The notes: generated by a model from the letters alone, not told the origin. A stretch of DNA of 64,000 nucleotides from Heyndrickxia shackletonii (GCF_001420715.1 NZ_LJJC01000004.1:314547-378546); one strand, 5' to 3'; numbered from the stretch's first letter, positions 52,569-62,069 are shown. Numbers and translations: made by a program.

Positions 52569-53450
52569 ATGGAAATTAAACAACTGATTACTTTTAAGTA
52601 TGCAGCGGAAAATTTAAACTTCACCCAGACTGCAAAAATATTGAACTTTGCACAATCCAGTGTAACCGCTCAAATGAAAGCTCTTGAAGATGAAATTGGC
52701 AAACCCTTATTTGAGCGTCTTGGAAAACGATTGATTCTAACGGAGGCAGGACATCAATTTAAACAATATGCGGAAAAGATGATTAAACTAAGCGAGGAAG
52801 CCATTATGGCTGCAAACGGAAATGATGAAACAACTGGCACCATTACAATTGGAGCTCAAGAGAGTCAGTGCACCTATCGACTGCCCCCCATTCTTAAGGA
52901 GTTCAAGGCTTCCTTTCCAAAAGTGAAACTCGTTTTTAAACCTGCACACTCTGACGAGATGGCGAGAAAACAGCTGATGGAGGGGGTATTAGATGTTGCT
53001 TTTATTATGGATGCAAGTAAACCTGAAGGTTCGTTAAAAGTCGAACAACTTATCGAAGAAAAGTTAAAATTGGTTGTCGCACCAAACCATCCCAAATCAG
53101 TGCTTTCAGTGAACGATCTTAAAGATGAGACTCTTTTGCTTACAGAAGCAGGGTGTTCTTATCGTATGATGCTTGAAGACACCCTTAATTCAGCAGGGGT
53201 ATACCCTTTGGATAAAATAGAATTTGGAAGTATAGAGGCAATCAAACAATGTGTCATTGCCGGACTAGGCATAGCATTATTACCGGAGATGGTAGTGAAA
53301 AACGATATTAAAGAAGGAAAAATAAAGGAAATAGCATGGAAGTCACTACAATCCCCGCTTTTTACTCATATTGCCTGGCATAAGGACAAATGGCTAAGCG
53401 CTCCTTTAGAAGCATTTATTCATTTAACTCGGAAGACATTTTTGTCATAA
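52569..53450 (+). CDS. LysR-family transcriptional regulator
   Basis: The protein has 293 residues. The winged helix-turn-helix reads MEIKQLITFKYAAENLNFTQ and continues TAKILNFAQSSVTAQMKALEDEIG, followed by the effector domain (ITIGAQESQCTYRLPPIL, VMDAS region, GLGIALLPEMVV). The ATG at 52569 follows AAAGGTGG; a GTG at 52560 is too close. It is divergent from the flavin reductase gene, its likely target. A very long perfect hairpin follows the stop codon. Confidence 0.92.
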   Translation: MEIKQLITFKYAAENLNFTQTAKILNFAQSSVTAQMKALEDEIGKPLFERLGKRLILTEAGHQFKQYAEKMIKLSEEAIMAANGNDETTGTITIGAQESQCTYRLPPILKEFKASFPKVKLVFKPAHSDEMARKQLMEGVLDVAFIMDASKPEGSLKVEQLIEEKLKLVVAPNHPKSVLSVNDLKDETLLLTEAGCSYRMMLEDTLNSAGVYPLDKIEFGSIEAIKQCVIAGLGIALLPEMVVKNDIKEGKIKEIAWKSLQSPLFTHIAWHKDKWLSAPLEAFIHLTRKTFLS

Positions 53451-53496
53451 TACTGCTAAAAAGGACTGTTTCGACAGTCCTTTTTAGCAGTATTAT
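53447..53496 (+). terminator. Very long perfect hairpin (23-bp arms, TTCG loop) after lysR
   Basis: Arms at 53447-53469 and 53474-53496 are perfectly complementary over 23 bp with the loop TTCG. The inner part GGACTGT-TTCG-ACAGTCC followed by TTTTT is a terminator, and the arms extend outward through CTGCTAAAAA and TTTTTAGCAG. The first arm overlaps the lysR stop codon. Confidence 0.88.
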
Positions 53497-53565
53497 GAAG
53501 AAATTCAAGGTGTATTTTTTACAATTTCCTTCTTTAAGGTGCAAGGATCTATAAAGTTAAAAAAT

Positions 53566-54006
53566 TCAACGAGAATCGATTCTTAATTTTGTTGGGACTT
53601 GAGAAAAAATAAAATGTGTAACAGTGGATGCATATGGACTTACAGCATCAATAAATTCTTCTGCTTTGGCGAGGGTCTCAAATTGCAATTTAAGCATATA
53701 ACAGGCTTTTCCGGCTACCCGGTAACAAAACTCTACATTTGGAAGACCTTCAATGAAATTCTTAAAGGCTTGATAATCTCCGTTTTTAATTGTTGCTTCT
53801 ATTATACATTGGATGGGAAATCCTAATTTTTCATAATCAACTTCTAACGTGTAGTTTTTTATTATCCCAAATGATTCCATCTGTCTTACTCTTTCAGTCA
53901 CGGAAGGGGAAGATAGGTTAATTCGCCTCCCAAGTTCACTCATGGAAAGACGGCTATCCTCACTTAACTCTTGTAGAATTTTTTTATCAATTTCATCTAT
54001 TTTCAT
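53566..54006 (-). CDS. Lrp/AsnC-family transcriptional regulator
   Basis: The protein has 146 residues. An N-terminal helix-turn-helix (IDKKILQELSEDSRLSMSEL, then GRRINLSSPSVTERVRQMESFGII) is followed by the RAM/AsnC ligand domain (CIIEATIKNGDYQAFKNFIE, CYRVAGKACYMLKLQF). Lrp-type proteins respond to amino acids. The size and sequence resemble Bacillus LrpC-like proteins. It is divergent from a CxxC protein gene at 54127, a possible target. Confidence 0.92.
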   Translation of the reverse strand: MKIDEIDKKILQELSEDSRLSMSELGRRINLSSPSVTERVRQMESFGIIKNYTLEVDYEKLGFPIQCIIEATIKNGDYQAFKNFIEGLPNVEFCYRVAGKACYMLKLQFETLAKAEEFIDAVSPYASTVTHFIFSQVPTKLRIDSR

Positions 54007-54126
54007 CTTTAATAAAATCCCTTCTATTACGTTAAATATTTAATTTATAAATCAGAATTACATGTTTTATTTAATGTGAAATGAAATTTTTATACTGTAT
54101 ATTTAATATAACAAGGAGGTTGTGTA

Positions 54127-54549
54127 ATGGCAAGAATTAATGAATCAATTTACGGAGAAACACCTTTTCAGAAGCTTTTAGGACACAACAAAGAAGTGAT
54201 GGAAGCATGGTCACAGTTAGGCGAAGCATTAGAAAAAGACGGACTTCTATCCTCGCAATTAAAGGAACAAGTTAGAAGAACATTAGCACAAAAAAATGGT
54301 TGTGAATATTGTAAAGCAAAAGGGAAACCCGAACCTCATTTATTTACGGAACAAATGTCTGTTGCTGTAGGTTTTGCTGAAGTCTTTTTAAAAGAAAAAG
54401 GAGATGTCCCAGATTCTGCCTTTAAAATATTGAGGGAGTATTTTTCTGAAGGGCAAATAAGTGAGCTTTGTGCGTTTATTACCTTTACCACTGCACAACA
54501 GTATTTTGGTGCAATATTATCTTTAAAGCCTGTTTGGAGGAGGTTGTGA
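54127..54549 (+). CDS. Carboxymuconolactone decarboxylase/AhpD-like protein
   Basis: The protein has 140 residues, helical, with the AhpD-type CxxC in KNGCEYCKAKGK followed by a later FITFTTAQQYFGAIL helix. AhpD-like proteins use the Cys pair for peroxidase-linked disulfide exchange; other members lack catalysis. AAGGAGG lies about 6 nt before the ATG. It is divergent from the Lrp-like gene. The assignment rests on the CxxC helix and size. Confidence 0.7.
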   Translation: MARINESIYGETPFQKLLGHNKEVMEAWSQLGEALEKDGLLSSQLKEQVRRTLAQKNGCEYCKAKGKPEPHLFTEQMSVAVGFAEVFLKEKGDVPDSAFKILREYFSEGQISELCAFITFTTAQQYFGAILSLKPVWRRL

Positions 54550-54744
54550 ACGGAGATGCACACTAAAAGACGGAGAGATTATTTTCTTGAAATAGTTAGA
54601 GCTATTATATTTTATAAATGAAATTAAAAAGTTCCTTGTGATCAGTATAGGAGTTTGGGATTAATTGGAACTTGCGAATTGCAAACAAAGGTAACATTAA
54701 GAGCCCGAACATGCCCGTATACTGTATCATGGCAACTAACCGAA

Positions 54745-54774
54745 AAAGAAGCTTCTCACATGAGAAGCTTCTTT
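54745..54774 (-). terminator. Terminator after the RND transporter gene
   Basis: AAAGAAGCTTCTCA and TGAGAAGCTTCTTT form a perfect 14-bp stem with a 2-base central loop. On the minus strand it lies 7 bp after the stop and is followed by TTTTTCGG. Confidence 0.88.
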
Positions 54775-54780
54775 AACAAA

Positions 54781-57700
54781 CTATACGCTTTGTGTTAACT
54801 CTGTTTTTGCAGTTTTTCGTTGTTTTTTCGATTTCCTGAAATAAAGCAGTTCATAGAACACGGGAACAATAAATAGTGTCAAGACTGTTGCTACAGCAAG
54901 TCCGCCTATAACGACAACAGCTAGCCCTTTTGAAACAAGACTTCCTGCTTCAGCGTGTGTAAACAATAGCGGCAGCATAGCACAAATGGTTGCAACCGCA
55001 GTCATAAGTATTGGACGTGTTCTTGTCGCTGCTGCTTCCACAATGGCTTCACGTATGGACATATGTTCCTCATTTTGTTTAATTTTATCAATTAACACAA
55101 TGGCATTCGTTACAACAATTCCTATCAGCATTAATGCGCCTAGAAGAGCAGTCGAATCAACGGATACTCTCGAAACAACCAGACCAAGAACAGCGCCGAT
55201 GGAAGCAAGTGGTAATGTCATTAGAATCGCAACAGGTGTCCGGAGTGTTTTAAATGTAATAACCATAATTAAATAAACTAAACCAATGGAAATCAGCATT
55301 ACTAACCCTAAATCAGCAAAATCGCTTGCTTGCTGAGTAACTGCACCGCCTTTTACGAGCTTAACATTCTTAGGAAGGTTCAACTTATCGAGCTTCTTAT
55401 CTATATCGGTTGAAATAACGGAGAGCTTTTTAGGATTTACCTCTGCACTGATGCGAATATATTCTTTTCCATTTTTATGGAGCACTGTACTGCTTTGTGT
55501 TACCTTCTCTATTTTAGCAATAGAAGAAAGGGGAACCATTCCTGTTTGGGTTGCTATTTGTATCTTATCCAAATCGTTTTTCGATGTCGGATTAAGATTG
55601 GTGTCCATCACGACGGAGGTTTCTTTTCCGCCTATTGTCATATTTCCAATTGGTGTTTTGTTCAATAATCCATTTAATTGCATTGCAATTTGCCCTGTAT
55701 TAGCTTTCGTCGGGTCCACAACAAATTGATAGACTGGCTTCTTCTCTTCTGCATTGGAGGAGACTTTCTTAACACCCTTCGTCCCATCCATTAGCTTAAT
55801 CATATCATCGGATGCCTTTAACAGCTTTTCTCGGTCCGGACCTTCAAGATCGTAGGTAATTGCCGTTTGACTTGAACCCATAAAGGATGCTGTAGATGCT
55901 TGAATATCAGCATTTGGATAGTCTTTTTTCAATGCATTTACATCTTTCATAAAATGATCGGCATTGGCATTATCTTTCATGATAACCGTGAAAGTGGTTT
56001 GTGTAGGATTAGATACCTGACCCCATTTTGCTTGTTCTTCGCTATTTCCCTGTTGAGTGATAATAGATTGATAACCTTTTAACTTTAACAGCTTATTTTC
56101 AAAAGCGAGTCCGTTGTCTTGCACTTTTGCTATTGGTGTGTCACTTGGATATGTCATTGTAACAGACACCATCGTTGTATCATCTGCACTAACGGAACCT
56201 TTTGGAAGCACGGTATAAAGGGTAATAGAGCCTGCAAACACAATAATTGCAAAGAGTACTGGTACCCATTTATGATTGAGGTTCCATTTTAAAATATTCA
56301 TATAACGCTTAGGTTCTTTATGTTCTGGAAGTTTCGCCTTTTTTAACAGACCAAATGACATTAACGGAACAACCGTTAAAGCAACTAATAGAGATGCCAA
56401 AAGGGAATAAGTAACCGTTAATGCAAATGGCAACAAGAACGCTTTTAATGAGCTTTGAATCAGACCCATCGGTAAAAACACGGCAATAGTCGTAAGTGTA
56501 GAGGATGTAATTGCCTTACCAACTTCACTCGTAGCTTGCATAACAGTCTCTCTAGAAAAGCCTTCCTTCTGTGTCTTCCGGAAAATATTCTCGACCACCA
56601 CAATACTATCGTCTACTAACCGTCCAACCGCTACCGCTACTCCTCCCAATGTAAGGATGTTCAGCGTGATACCGGAGCGCCAAAGTAATAGCAAAGTAAG
56701 TCCTAGTGAAAGTGGAATGGATACAACGGTGATCAAGGTTGAACGAATATTCCTTAAGAATAGCACGATGACGATGGTCGCAAATAAAGCTCCTAATAAT
56801 ACCTCTCTTAGCATACTATTGACAGAGTCAACTACCATTTTCGAGCTCGAAAACAATATTTCTGCATGTTCTCCTGTACCGGATTTATTAATATCCTCTG
56901 CAACTTTTTTAATTTCCTTTCCAACCGTTACTGCACTAGCATTGCTTTCTTTAGTGATAGAAATAGCCATTGCATCTTTTCCATTGACATGGGAGATTCC
57001 TTCTTGCCCATTGCTTCTTTGAATATCAGCCACATCTTTTAAATGTACTGCCGGTGCAGCTGGTACTATAGAAGGAAGAACAAGATTTCCTAGTTCATCT
57101 ATACTTGTAATCTTTCCTACTACTTTAAGGTTACTCATTTGCCCATCAATGCTTTTATCACCTAAAGATACAGAAAGATTTTGTCCTTGTAATAAAGTCA
57201 TTACAGAATTTATTGATTGCTGCTTAGCAGCTAATTTTTTTAAATTCAATTTCACTTCTACTAGAGGATTATCCTTGCCGTATAGTGCGACATTGCCTAC
57301 TCCCTTAATACTCTCGAACTTAGGCAATATCTCTTTCTTCAGTTTCTGAAGGTTTGCTTCCCTGGAGCCTTTATCGAAGGCAATAGAAAGTTCTGCAACG
57401 GGAATCATCGAGGTATCATACTGAATGATATTTGGTTTCGAAACATTATCTGGAAGCTTTAAATTATTCATAGCATCTTCTACTTGTTTTTTCGCTTCCT
57501 TCATATCTGTTTTTGAATCAAAGGAGATGTTCACCTGCGAATAACCATCACCCGTAGTAGATAATACATCGGTTTTGCCTTTAATGGTTGCTAATGCACT
57601 TTCAATTGGTTCTGTAACCTCTTGAGTCATTGTTTGTGAATTATATCCTTGCCCTATAGTCGCAACCGTTACCTGAGGATTGTCAGCTTCTGGCATCAAC

Positions 57701-57807
57701 TCCATCGGCAAAATAAAATAACTTCCAATCCCGAGCCCCAACGTTAAAACGGTCATGACAATTAAGGCAGCCTTATTTCGAAAGGACCACTTCGTTAAAT
57801 ACTTCAT
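54781..57807 (-). CDS. RND-family efflux transporter (AcrB/HAE1-like)
   Basis: The protein has 1008 residues. It begins with a cytoplasmic end and membrane segment ALIVMTVLTLGLGIGSYFIL, followed by the first extracytoplasmic loop. The central membrane block has VAVGRLVDDSIVVVENIFRKTQ with the proton-relay Asp pair, and the second half repeats this plan with GIVVTNAIVLIDKIKQNEEH. Gram-positive RND pumps of this length export lipopeptides, fatty acids or drugs, or act in the membrane. No membrane-fusion gene is adjacent. GAAGGGG lies somewhat far upstream of the ATG. Confidence 0.92.
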   Translation of the reverse strand: MKYLTKWSFRNKAALIVMTVLTLGLGIGSYFILPMELMPEADNPQVTVATIGQGYNSQTMTQEVTEPIESALATIKGKTDVLSTTGDGYSQVNISFDSKTDMKEAKKQVEDAMNNLKLPDNVSKPNIIQYDTSMIPVAELSIAFDKGSREANLQKLKKEILPKFESIKGVGNVALYGKDNPLVEVKLNLKKLAAKQQSINSVMTLLQGQNLSVSLGDKSIDGQMSNLKVVGKITSIDELGNLVLPSIVPAAPAVHLKDVADIQRSNGQEGISHVNGKDAMAISITKESNASAVTVGKEIKKVAEDINKSGTGEHAEILFSSSKMVVDSVNSMLREVLLGALFATIVIVLFLRNIRSTLITVVSIPLSLGLTLLLLWRSGITLNILTLGGVAVAVGRLVDDSIVVVENIFRKTQKEGFSRETVMQATSEVGKAITSSTLTTIAVFLPMGLIQSSLKAFLLPFALTVTYSLLASLLVALTVVPLMSFGLLKKAKLPEHKEPKRYMNILKWNLNHKWVPVLFAIIVFAGSITLYTVLPKGSVSADDTTMVSVTMTYPSDTPIAKVQDNGLAFENKLLKLKGYQSIITQQGNSEEQAKWGQVSNPTQTTFTVIMKDNANADHFMKDVNALKKDYPNADIQASTASFMGSSQTAITYDLEGPDREKLLKASDDMIKLMDGTKGVKKVSSNAEEKKPVYQFVVDPTKANTGQIAMQLNGLLNKTPIGNMTIGGKETSVVMDTNLNPTSKNDLDKIQIATQTGMVPLSSIAKIEKVTQSSTVLHKNGKEYIRISAEVNPKKLSVISTDIDKKLDKLNLPKNVKLVKGGAVTQQASDFADLGLVMLISIGLVYLIMVITFKTLRTPVAILMTLPLASIGAVLGLVVSRVSVDSTALLGALMLIGIVVTNAIVLIDKIKQNEEHMSIREAIVEAAATRTRPILMTAVATICAMLPLLFTHAEAGSLVSKGLAVVVIGGLAVATVLTLFIVPVFYELLYFRKSKKQRKTAKTELTQSV

Positions 57808-58086
57808 AAAATCTACATAACCCCTTCCACTTTTTTCTCTTTGTTTGTTATTAGTCGTAATAAAATAACAGTAATTTCCTTACCTGCCAAACAGAGTATA
57901 GCATCGTTTATTTATCGTTAAATCCTTTCACAGGTTTATTTTTATCTAAGACTTAAGACTGATGACTTTGGATGTGGTAGATTTATCTTTTATAAAATGG
58001 TGAAAGTGGGGCTGGTGATGTTCAAATTAGAACTTTTTAATAGAAAAAATTAACTCGAAAGGTTTTGAACTATTTTTTTAACATAA
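57808..58086. other. Intergenic region upstream of the RND gene
   Basis: About 280 bp without an open frame that has a ribosome binding site. The minus-strand promoter of the RND gene should lie here, but no clear -35/-10 pair was fixed by eye. An adjacent MFS terminator begins at 58087. Confidence 0.5.
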
Positions 58087-58115
58087 AGAAAAACCCCCAA
58101 CGTTAGGAAGGGGGT
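58087..58115 (-). terminator. Terminator after the MFS gene
   Basis: On the minus strand ACCCCC and GGGGGT enclose TTCCTAACGTT and are followed by TTTTTCTTT. Confidence 0.82.
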
Positions 58116-58206
58116 CATACATTATTATGTTTATTTTATGCTTTATAAAAATTGGAAACTTGAATTCCTGTTCAGCACTGTGCGATATTCCGTAATAAAA
58201 CCTCCA

Positions 58207-59379
58207 TTATGCGATTTCTTCGTTCTTCATTCCTTTACTCTTAAAACTAAATGAAACCATTGCAATAAATATAGCTATCGCGACAGATGCGGCACCTATC
58301 CAACTGACGGTTAGAATCGATGAGCTTTTTGTGACGATGCCGCCAATTCCAGCGGCTGCCGCTATGGCTAACTGTATAAAGGAACCGTACAGGCTTAGTA
58401 AGATTCCCGACGCTTCTGGAGCTTGCCAGACCAGGTTATACTGCAGACCAGGACCAGATGACCATGCTGAAAAGGACCATAACATAAGCAGCGGTATAGC
58501 AGTAATTGTTGATTTAGCAATTGTAGATAATAACACAAGAGCTATTACATGAATGACCATGCCACCAATAAGTGATCGCGGAATTCCAATCCGATCAGTC
58601 ATGAATCCGCCGAACTTGGAACCAATTAAAGTAGCGAGACCAAAGGCGAAGAGGGCAATACTCACCTCTCGACCGCTCATAGATGTAACGGTTAGCAGGA
58701 AGGGGGAGATATATGAATAAAGCACTGCATATCCTAATTGCCAGAAAAACGTTACACCAAGACCCATTAAGATTTTGGGGTTCTTTAACAAAACGAGTTG
58801 CTTGCTTAGAGGAACAGTCACATCGCTATTTGTGGCGGGAATCATATAAATGACAGTGAAGATTGCAAGCAAGCTAAGAACACCGATGCCCACAAATATT
58901 ACTTTCCAATCATATGCAGTTGCTACAACACGACCAATTGGTACACCGACGATGAAAGCCGCACTGAATCCAATTATAACGGTACCAATAGCTCCTGCCT
59001 GCTGTCCTGGTGACGCAAGTTTTGCAGCGGCTGTTTTAGCCGCGATAGCAAAAACACCGCTGCCTACTGCAAGTATAATGCGAGAAACGATTAGAAAGCC
59101 GAAGCCAGGAAGGCTGATTGTCATAATACTGCCAATTACCATTAATGATAGTGAAAGAATTAATAATATACGCTGGTTCAATTTTGTCGTCGCCATTATG
59201 ACAAGTGGAGAACCGAATGCATTGGCAATTGCAAATACTGTGATTAGTTGTCCAGCCAACGATACCGATACACTAGAGTAGGCAGCGACTTTATCTAGAA
59301 TGCCTGCGATAACGTACTCCGATGTACTGACTATAAAGGTAATGAAAGCAAGTATATAAATTTTAAAGGTATTACTCAT
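58207..59379 (-). CDS. MFS transporter, DHA1 (AraJ-like) efflux family
   Basis: The protein has 390 residues with 12 predicted membrane segments. It carries the DHA1-like N-terminus FITFIVSTSEYVIAGILDKVA, the loop GVPIGRVVATAYDWKVIF (motif C-like region) and GGFMTDRIGIPRSLIGG (motif A in the second half). Proteins of this type export drugs or sugars. GAGGGGTG precedes the ATG. The flanks are a repeat cluster and an RND pump; no adjacent regulator controls it obviously. Confidence 0.88.
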   Translation of the reverse strand: MSNTFKIYILAFITFIVSTSEYVIAGILDKVAAYSSVSVSLAGQLITVFAIANAFGSPLVIMATTKLNQRILLILSLSLMVIGSIMTISLPGFGFLIVSRIILAVGSGVFAIAAKTAAAKLASPGQQAGAIGTVIIGFSAAFIVGVPIGRVVATAYDWKVIFVGIGVLSLLAIFTVIYMIPATNSDVTVPLSKQLVLLKNPKILMGLGVTFFWQLGYAVLYSYISPFLLTVTSMSGREVSIALFAFGLATLIGSKFGGFMTDRIGIPRSLIGGMVIHVIALVLLSTIAKSTITAIPLLMLWSFSAWSSGPGLQYNLVWQAPEASGILLSLYGSFIQLAIAAAAGIGGIVTKSSSILTVSWIGAASVAIAIFIAMVSFSFKSKGMKNEEIA

Positions 59380-59483
59380 ATTTTTTACAATTCACCCCTC
59401 AACAAAATTCATTCTGGTTAGCTCGATTATTTTTTATGCTCTTTTCTGTGGAATTTAGAGACCAAATGTGTACTGATTTGGTT

Positions 59484-59666
59484 GGTGGACACAGGATCCC
59501 TTATTTGTGACAAAATGGGTTAATTCCTTATGTTTGCGGACACAGGATCCGTTATATTGTCAAAACGCAGTGTTTTCCTTGTGTTTTTTCGTGAATAACG
59601 GAATCTGTGTCCGCTTCCCCCTTAAAATAGGGACATTTAATAAGAATAACGGATTCTATGTCCGCT
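59484..59666. repeat. Repeat cluster 3: two direct and two inverted GCGGACACAGGATCCGTTAT units
   Basis: Direct GGACACAGGATCC copies have GGAC at 59487 and 59538 (51 nt apart). Inverted ACGGA copies are at 59598 and 59649 (51 nt apart). The two-direct, two-inverted layout is the same as in the clusters at 7746 and 19466. It lies upstream of the MFS gene, not between convergent genes. Confidence 0.83.
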
Positions 59667-59742
59667 TAGGATATGAAATTATTCGCACAAAGCGATGAAC
59701 ATTCTCTAGATGAAGTTAACCCCCTGTAACTAAAGGGAAAAT

Positions 59743-59945
59743 TTAGTCCTCAACATAAACTTCCCTCGCTAAACTAAAAGCAGACCATGCTTTTGGCCAT
59801 CCGGCATAAAATGATAAGTGAGTAATGGCTTCGATGGCTACCGCAATTTCTGCGCACCTTCATCTGTTAATCGGCGGACAGTGGTTTCACCAATACCGCT
59901 TGAGGCTCCGGCGATGATTACAACTTTATCTATTAATAATGACAT
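59743..59945 (-). pseudogene. Fused remnant: SDR N-terminus joined to carboxymuconolactone decarboxylase C-terminus
   Basis: From the ATG at 59945 (AAGGAGG upstream) the first frame reads MSLLIDKVVIIAGASSGIGE then TTVRRLTDEGAQKLR and a TAG at 59838. This is the NAD-binding start of a short-chain dehydrogenase. In a different frame from 59853, AEIAVAIEAITHLSFYAGWP then KAWSAFSLAREVYVED to the TAA at 59743 is the C-terminal helix of a carboxymuconolactone decarboxylase-family protein. A deletion appears to have joined two genes near 59850. Confidence 0.8.
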
Positions 59946-60030
59946 TTATTATTTCCTCCTTATAATTCGTATATTTTAGGCTTAAAGCCATTCTTATAAA
60001 ATAATAGATGCGAAAAATATTCAATATTGA

Positions 60031-60042
60031 TTGATTAATCAA
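60031..60042. promoter_or_regulatory. Palindrome TTGATTAATCAA, candidate TetR operator
   Basis: A perfect 12-bp palindrome lies between the divergent SDR remnant and tetR. Further TTGATTA half sites are at 60104-60110 and 60133-60139, the latter close to the tetR start. Operator function is inferred from position. Confidence 0.45.
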
Positions 60043-60165
60043 CATATGTCTATAATTATAAAAAGAACAAGAAAGCTTTCAATGGTTAAAATATTAAAAT
60101 CCGTTGATTACTGAACAAATCACTTAAAATTGTTGATTATCTTACGGAAGTTTGGTGACTATATA

Positions 60166-60711
60166 ATGTCGAAAGTGGATAGAAGAATAATTAAATCTCA
60201 GGAAGCAATAAAAAAAGCAGTGCTTGAACTGATGTCAGAAAAAAGCTTTGATGAAATTACGATACAAGATATTGCCGATAGAGCGAATGTGAATCGAGGA
60301 ACTATTTATCTTCATTACTTAGATAAATTTGATCTGTTGGATAAACTGATGGAAGAACATATAAATAATCTAAGGGAAGCGTGCGAATGGGCATGTGATA
60401 TGGAATGGGTAGATGCTACTATAGTCTTTTTTGAATACTTTGAGAGTAATTACTTATTCTTTTCGACCATGTTGGCAAGTAAAGGAGCACCTTCTTTTCG
60501 CAGTAAGTTTCTTGATTTTCTTATTGACGAGTTCAAGGATGAGGTGGACACAACAACTGGAAAAAATGATGGCCTAAGTAAAGATGTTATGGTTAAATTT
60601 GTTGGAAATGCTTATGTTGGGGTAGTGGAATCATGGTTAAAGGATGGAATGCCTTCTCCCCCTAATCTGATGGCAGAACAAGTGGGGATTTTATTAGAGA
60701 GGATTTTATAA
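60166..60711 (+). CDS. TetR/AcrR-family transcriptional regulator
   Basis: The protein has 181 residues. The helix-turn-helix is IKKAVLELMSEKSFDEITIQDIADRANVNRGTIYLHYLDKFDLLDKL, and the C-terminal domain fits the TetR_C_8 type. MSKVDRRIIK at 60166 is preferred over a longer frame because the family begins there. It is divergent from the SDR/CMD remnant, its probable former target. TTGATTA boxes lie between them. Confidence 0.9.
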   Translation: MSKVDRRIIKSQEAIKKAVLELMSEKSFDEITIQDIADRANVNRGTIYLHYLDKFDLLDKLMEEHINNLREACEWACDMEWVDATIVFFEYFESNYLFFSTMLASKGAPSFRSKFLDFLIDEFKDEVDTTTGKNDGLSKDVMVKFVGNAYVGVVESWLKDGMPSPPNLMAEQVGILLERIL

Positions 60712-60735
60712 ATCAATATTATGAATAACTAGCGG

Positions 60736-60769
60736 GTGCTTCTCCAGAAGAAGGAGAAGTACTTTTTTT
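60736..60769 (+). terminator. Terminator after tetR
   Basis: GTGCTTCTCC and GGAGAAGTAC (one G-U) with loop AGAAGAA are followed by seven T. Confidence 0.9.
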
Positions 60770-60955
60770 GTGGAAGTAAACATAAAAATGAGGTTTGGTA
60801 GGTGTGCGGATAGTCCATACAAATTATATGAGGTAGATCCCCATTTTATTGAGGGAATGAGTAAAGGAATTGTCGCATTCCGAATAAACTCTTCTGATCA
60901 AGAAAATATACAAGTAGCATCTCTTATGAAGAAAAATCTTCAAAAACGTAAATGA
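60770..60955 (+). other. Doubtful 61-codon open frame, possible gene remnant
   Basis: The frame starts directly at the end of a terminator T-run, without a ribosome binding site. The part MRFGRCADSPYKLYEVDPHF and the following residues look protein-like and could be the 3' remnant of a gene. No family is recognised. The remaining sequence to 61072 shows nothing else clear. Confidence 0.3.
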
Positions 60956-61072
60956 AAGTTACACCACTTTGCGTTGTTATTGCGTTAATACAAGATAGCT
61001 TTTTTAATGAATTGAAAAGGAAAATGGGTTATGGGAATAGTGAAAAAAACTAGTAGCAAAGGGGATGTGGTT

Positions 61073-61513
61073 ATGGGTTCTGTCTTTCATAACGTTCAGA
61101 GTGTGCTTGAAAATTATCAATCAGCGGTTCATGAAAAAAATGTGGAGAAATTCTTATCTACATACGCTTCTGACATTCATATTTATGATTGCTGGGAGAA
61201 CTGGGAATGTATTGGTATTTCCGCATGGAGGGAAAAGGCGACGGAGTGGTTTAATAGTTTGAGTGATGAAGGTGTTTTTCTCAAAGTAGATTTTAATGAT
61301 TTAGTAGTAGAAGCAGATTCGTATATTGCTTTCGTTCATGGTGCTGTTACATTCGCCGCTCATAACGAAGATTCGGGGGAGAAACTTCGTCAGATTACTA
61401 ATAGATTTACATTCGGCTTAAAAAAAGAAAATGAGTCATGGAACATTAAACATGAGCATTCATCATTGCCAATCAATATAGAGACTGGGAAGGGAATATT
61501 TAATTTAAAGTAA
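61073..61513 (+). CDS. SnoaL/NTF2-like (ketosteroid-isomerase-type) protein
   Basis: The protein has 146 residues. VLENYQSAVHEKNVEKFLSTYASDIHIYD, AWREKATEWF and the beta strands RFTFGLKKENESWNIKHEHSS fit the cone-shaped NTF2 fold of SnoaL and DUF4440 proteins. The ATG at 61073 with AAAGGGGA upstream is chosen because family members start near MGSVFHNV; a longer frame to 61031 is possible. A ligand or catalytic role cannot be read. Confidence 0.78.
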   Translation: MGSVFHNVQSVLENYQSAVHEKNVEKFLSTYASDIHIYDCWENWECIGISAWREKATEWFNSLSDEGVFLKVDFNDLVVEADSYIAFVHGAVTFAAHNEDSGEKLRQITNRFTFGLKKENESWNIKHEHSSLPINIETGKGIFNLK

Positions 61514-61661
61514 AAACGAAGGGATTGCGGTGGCGATCCTATTTTTTGAACAAATGGACCCTGTTATTTGGCAATTGCTGGGGGATAATTTTACATAATC
61601 TGGAGGAATAATCCGTTTATTTGTAGAATTTAGATTTATAAGATGAAAGGAGGAAAAATGA

Positions 61662-62069
61662 ATGATTTCCCAAGACAAAGAAGGAAAAGTATTAGGTATC
61701 GCATATAACGTGATTCCAGTAGCGGATTTAGAGAAATCAGCCAATTGGTTTGTCGAACATCTGGACTTTAATATTAGACATAAAATGGAAGAGTCATTAA
61801 GTTTATTTATTGGAAATCGGCCCATTCTTCACTTAATTAAAAGTGATCATGATTCAAGAGCAGTATTTGAAGTGGGTGGAAGAAAAAAATGGGTAACTAC
61901 TTTTTATACAAATGATATAGAAAGTCTTCATGAAAAGCTGCAGTCAAAGCAACTATTAGTCAGCAAAATAAGCTATGAAGGCGAGAATGGTAACTTTTTT
62001 ACCTTAGAAGATATGGACGGAAATCTATATGATATCTGGGAGCATCATGATTGTGAACTAAATTTTTAA
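61662..62069 (+). CDS. Glyoxalase/VOC-superfamily protein
   Basis: The protein has 135 residues and shows the paired beta-alpha-beta-beta-beta plan of VOC proteins. YNVIPVADLEKSANWFVEHLDFNIRHK is the first module and VTTFYTNDIESLHEKLQ then FTLEDMDGNLYDIWEHH the second. The metal ligands usual in enzymes (His, Glu) are only partly evident, so it may be a lyase, dioxygenase or binding protein. AAAGGAGG lies 8 nt before the ATG. Confidence 0.82.
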   Translation: MISQDKEGKVLGIAYNVIPVADLEKSANWFVEHLDFNIRHKMEESLSLFIGNRPILHLIKSDHDSRAVFEVGGRKKWVTTFYTNDIESLHEKLQSKQLLVSKISYEGENGNFFTLEDMDGNLYDIWEHHDCELNF

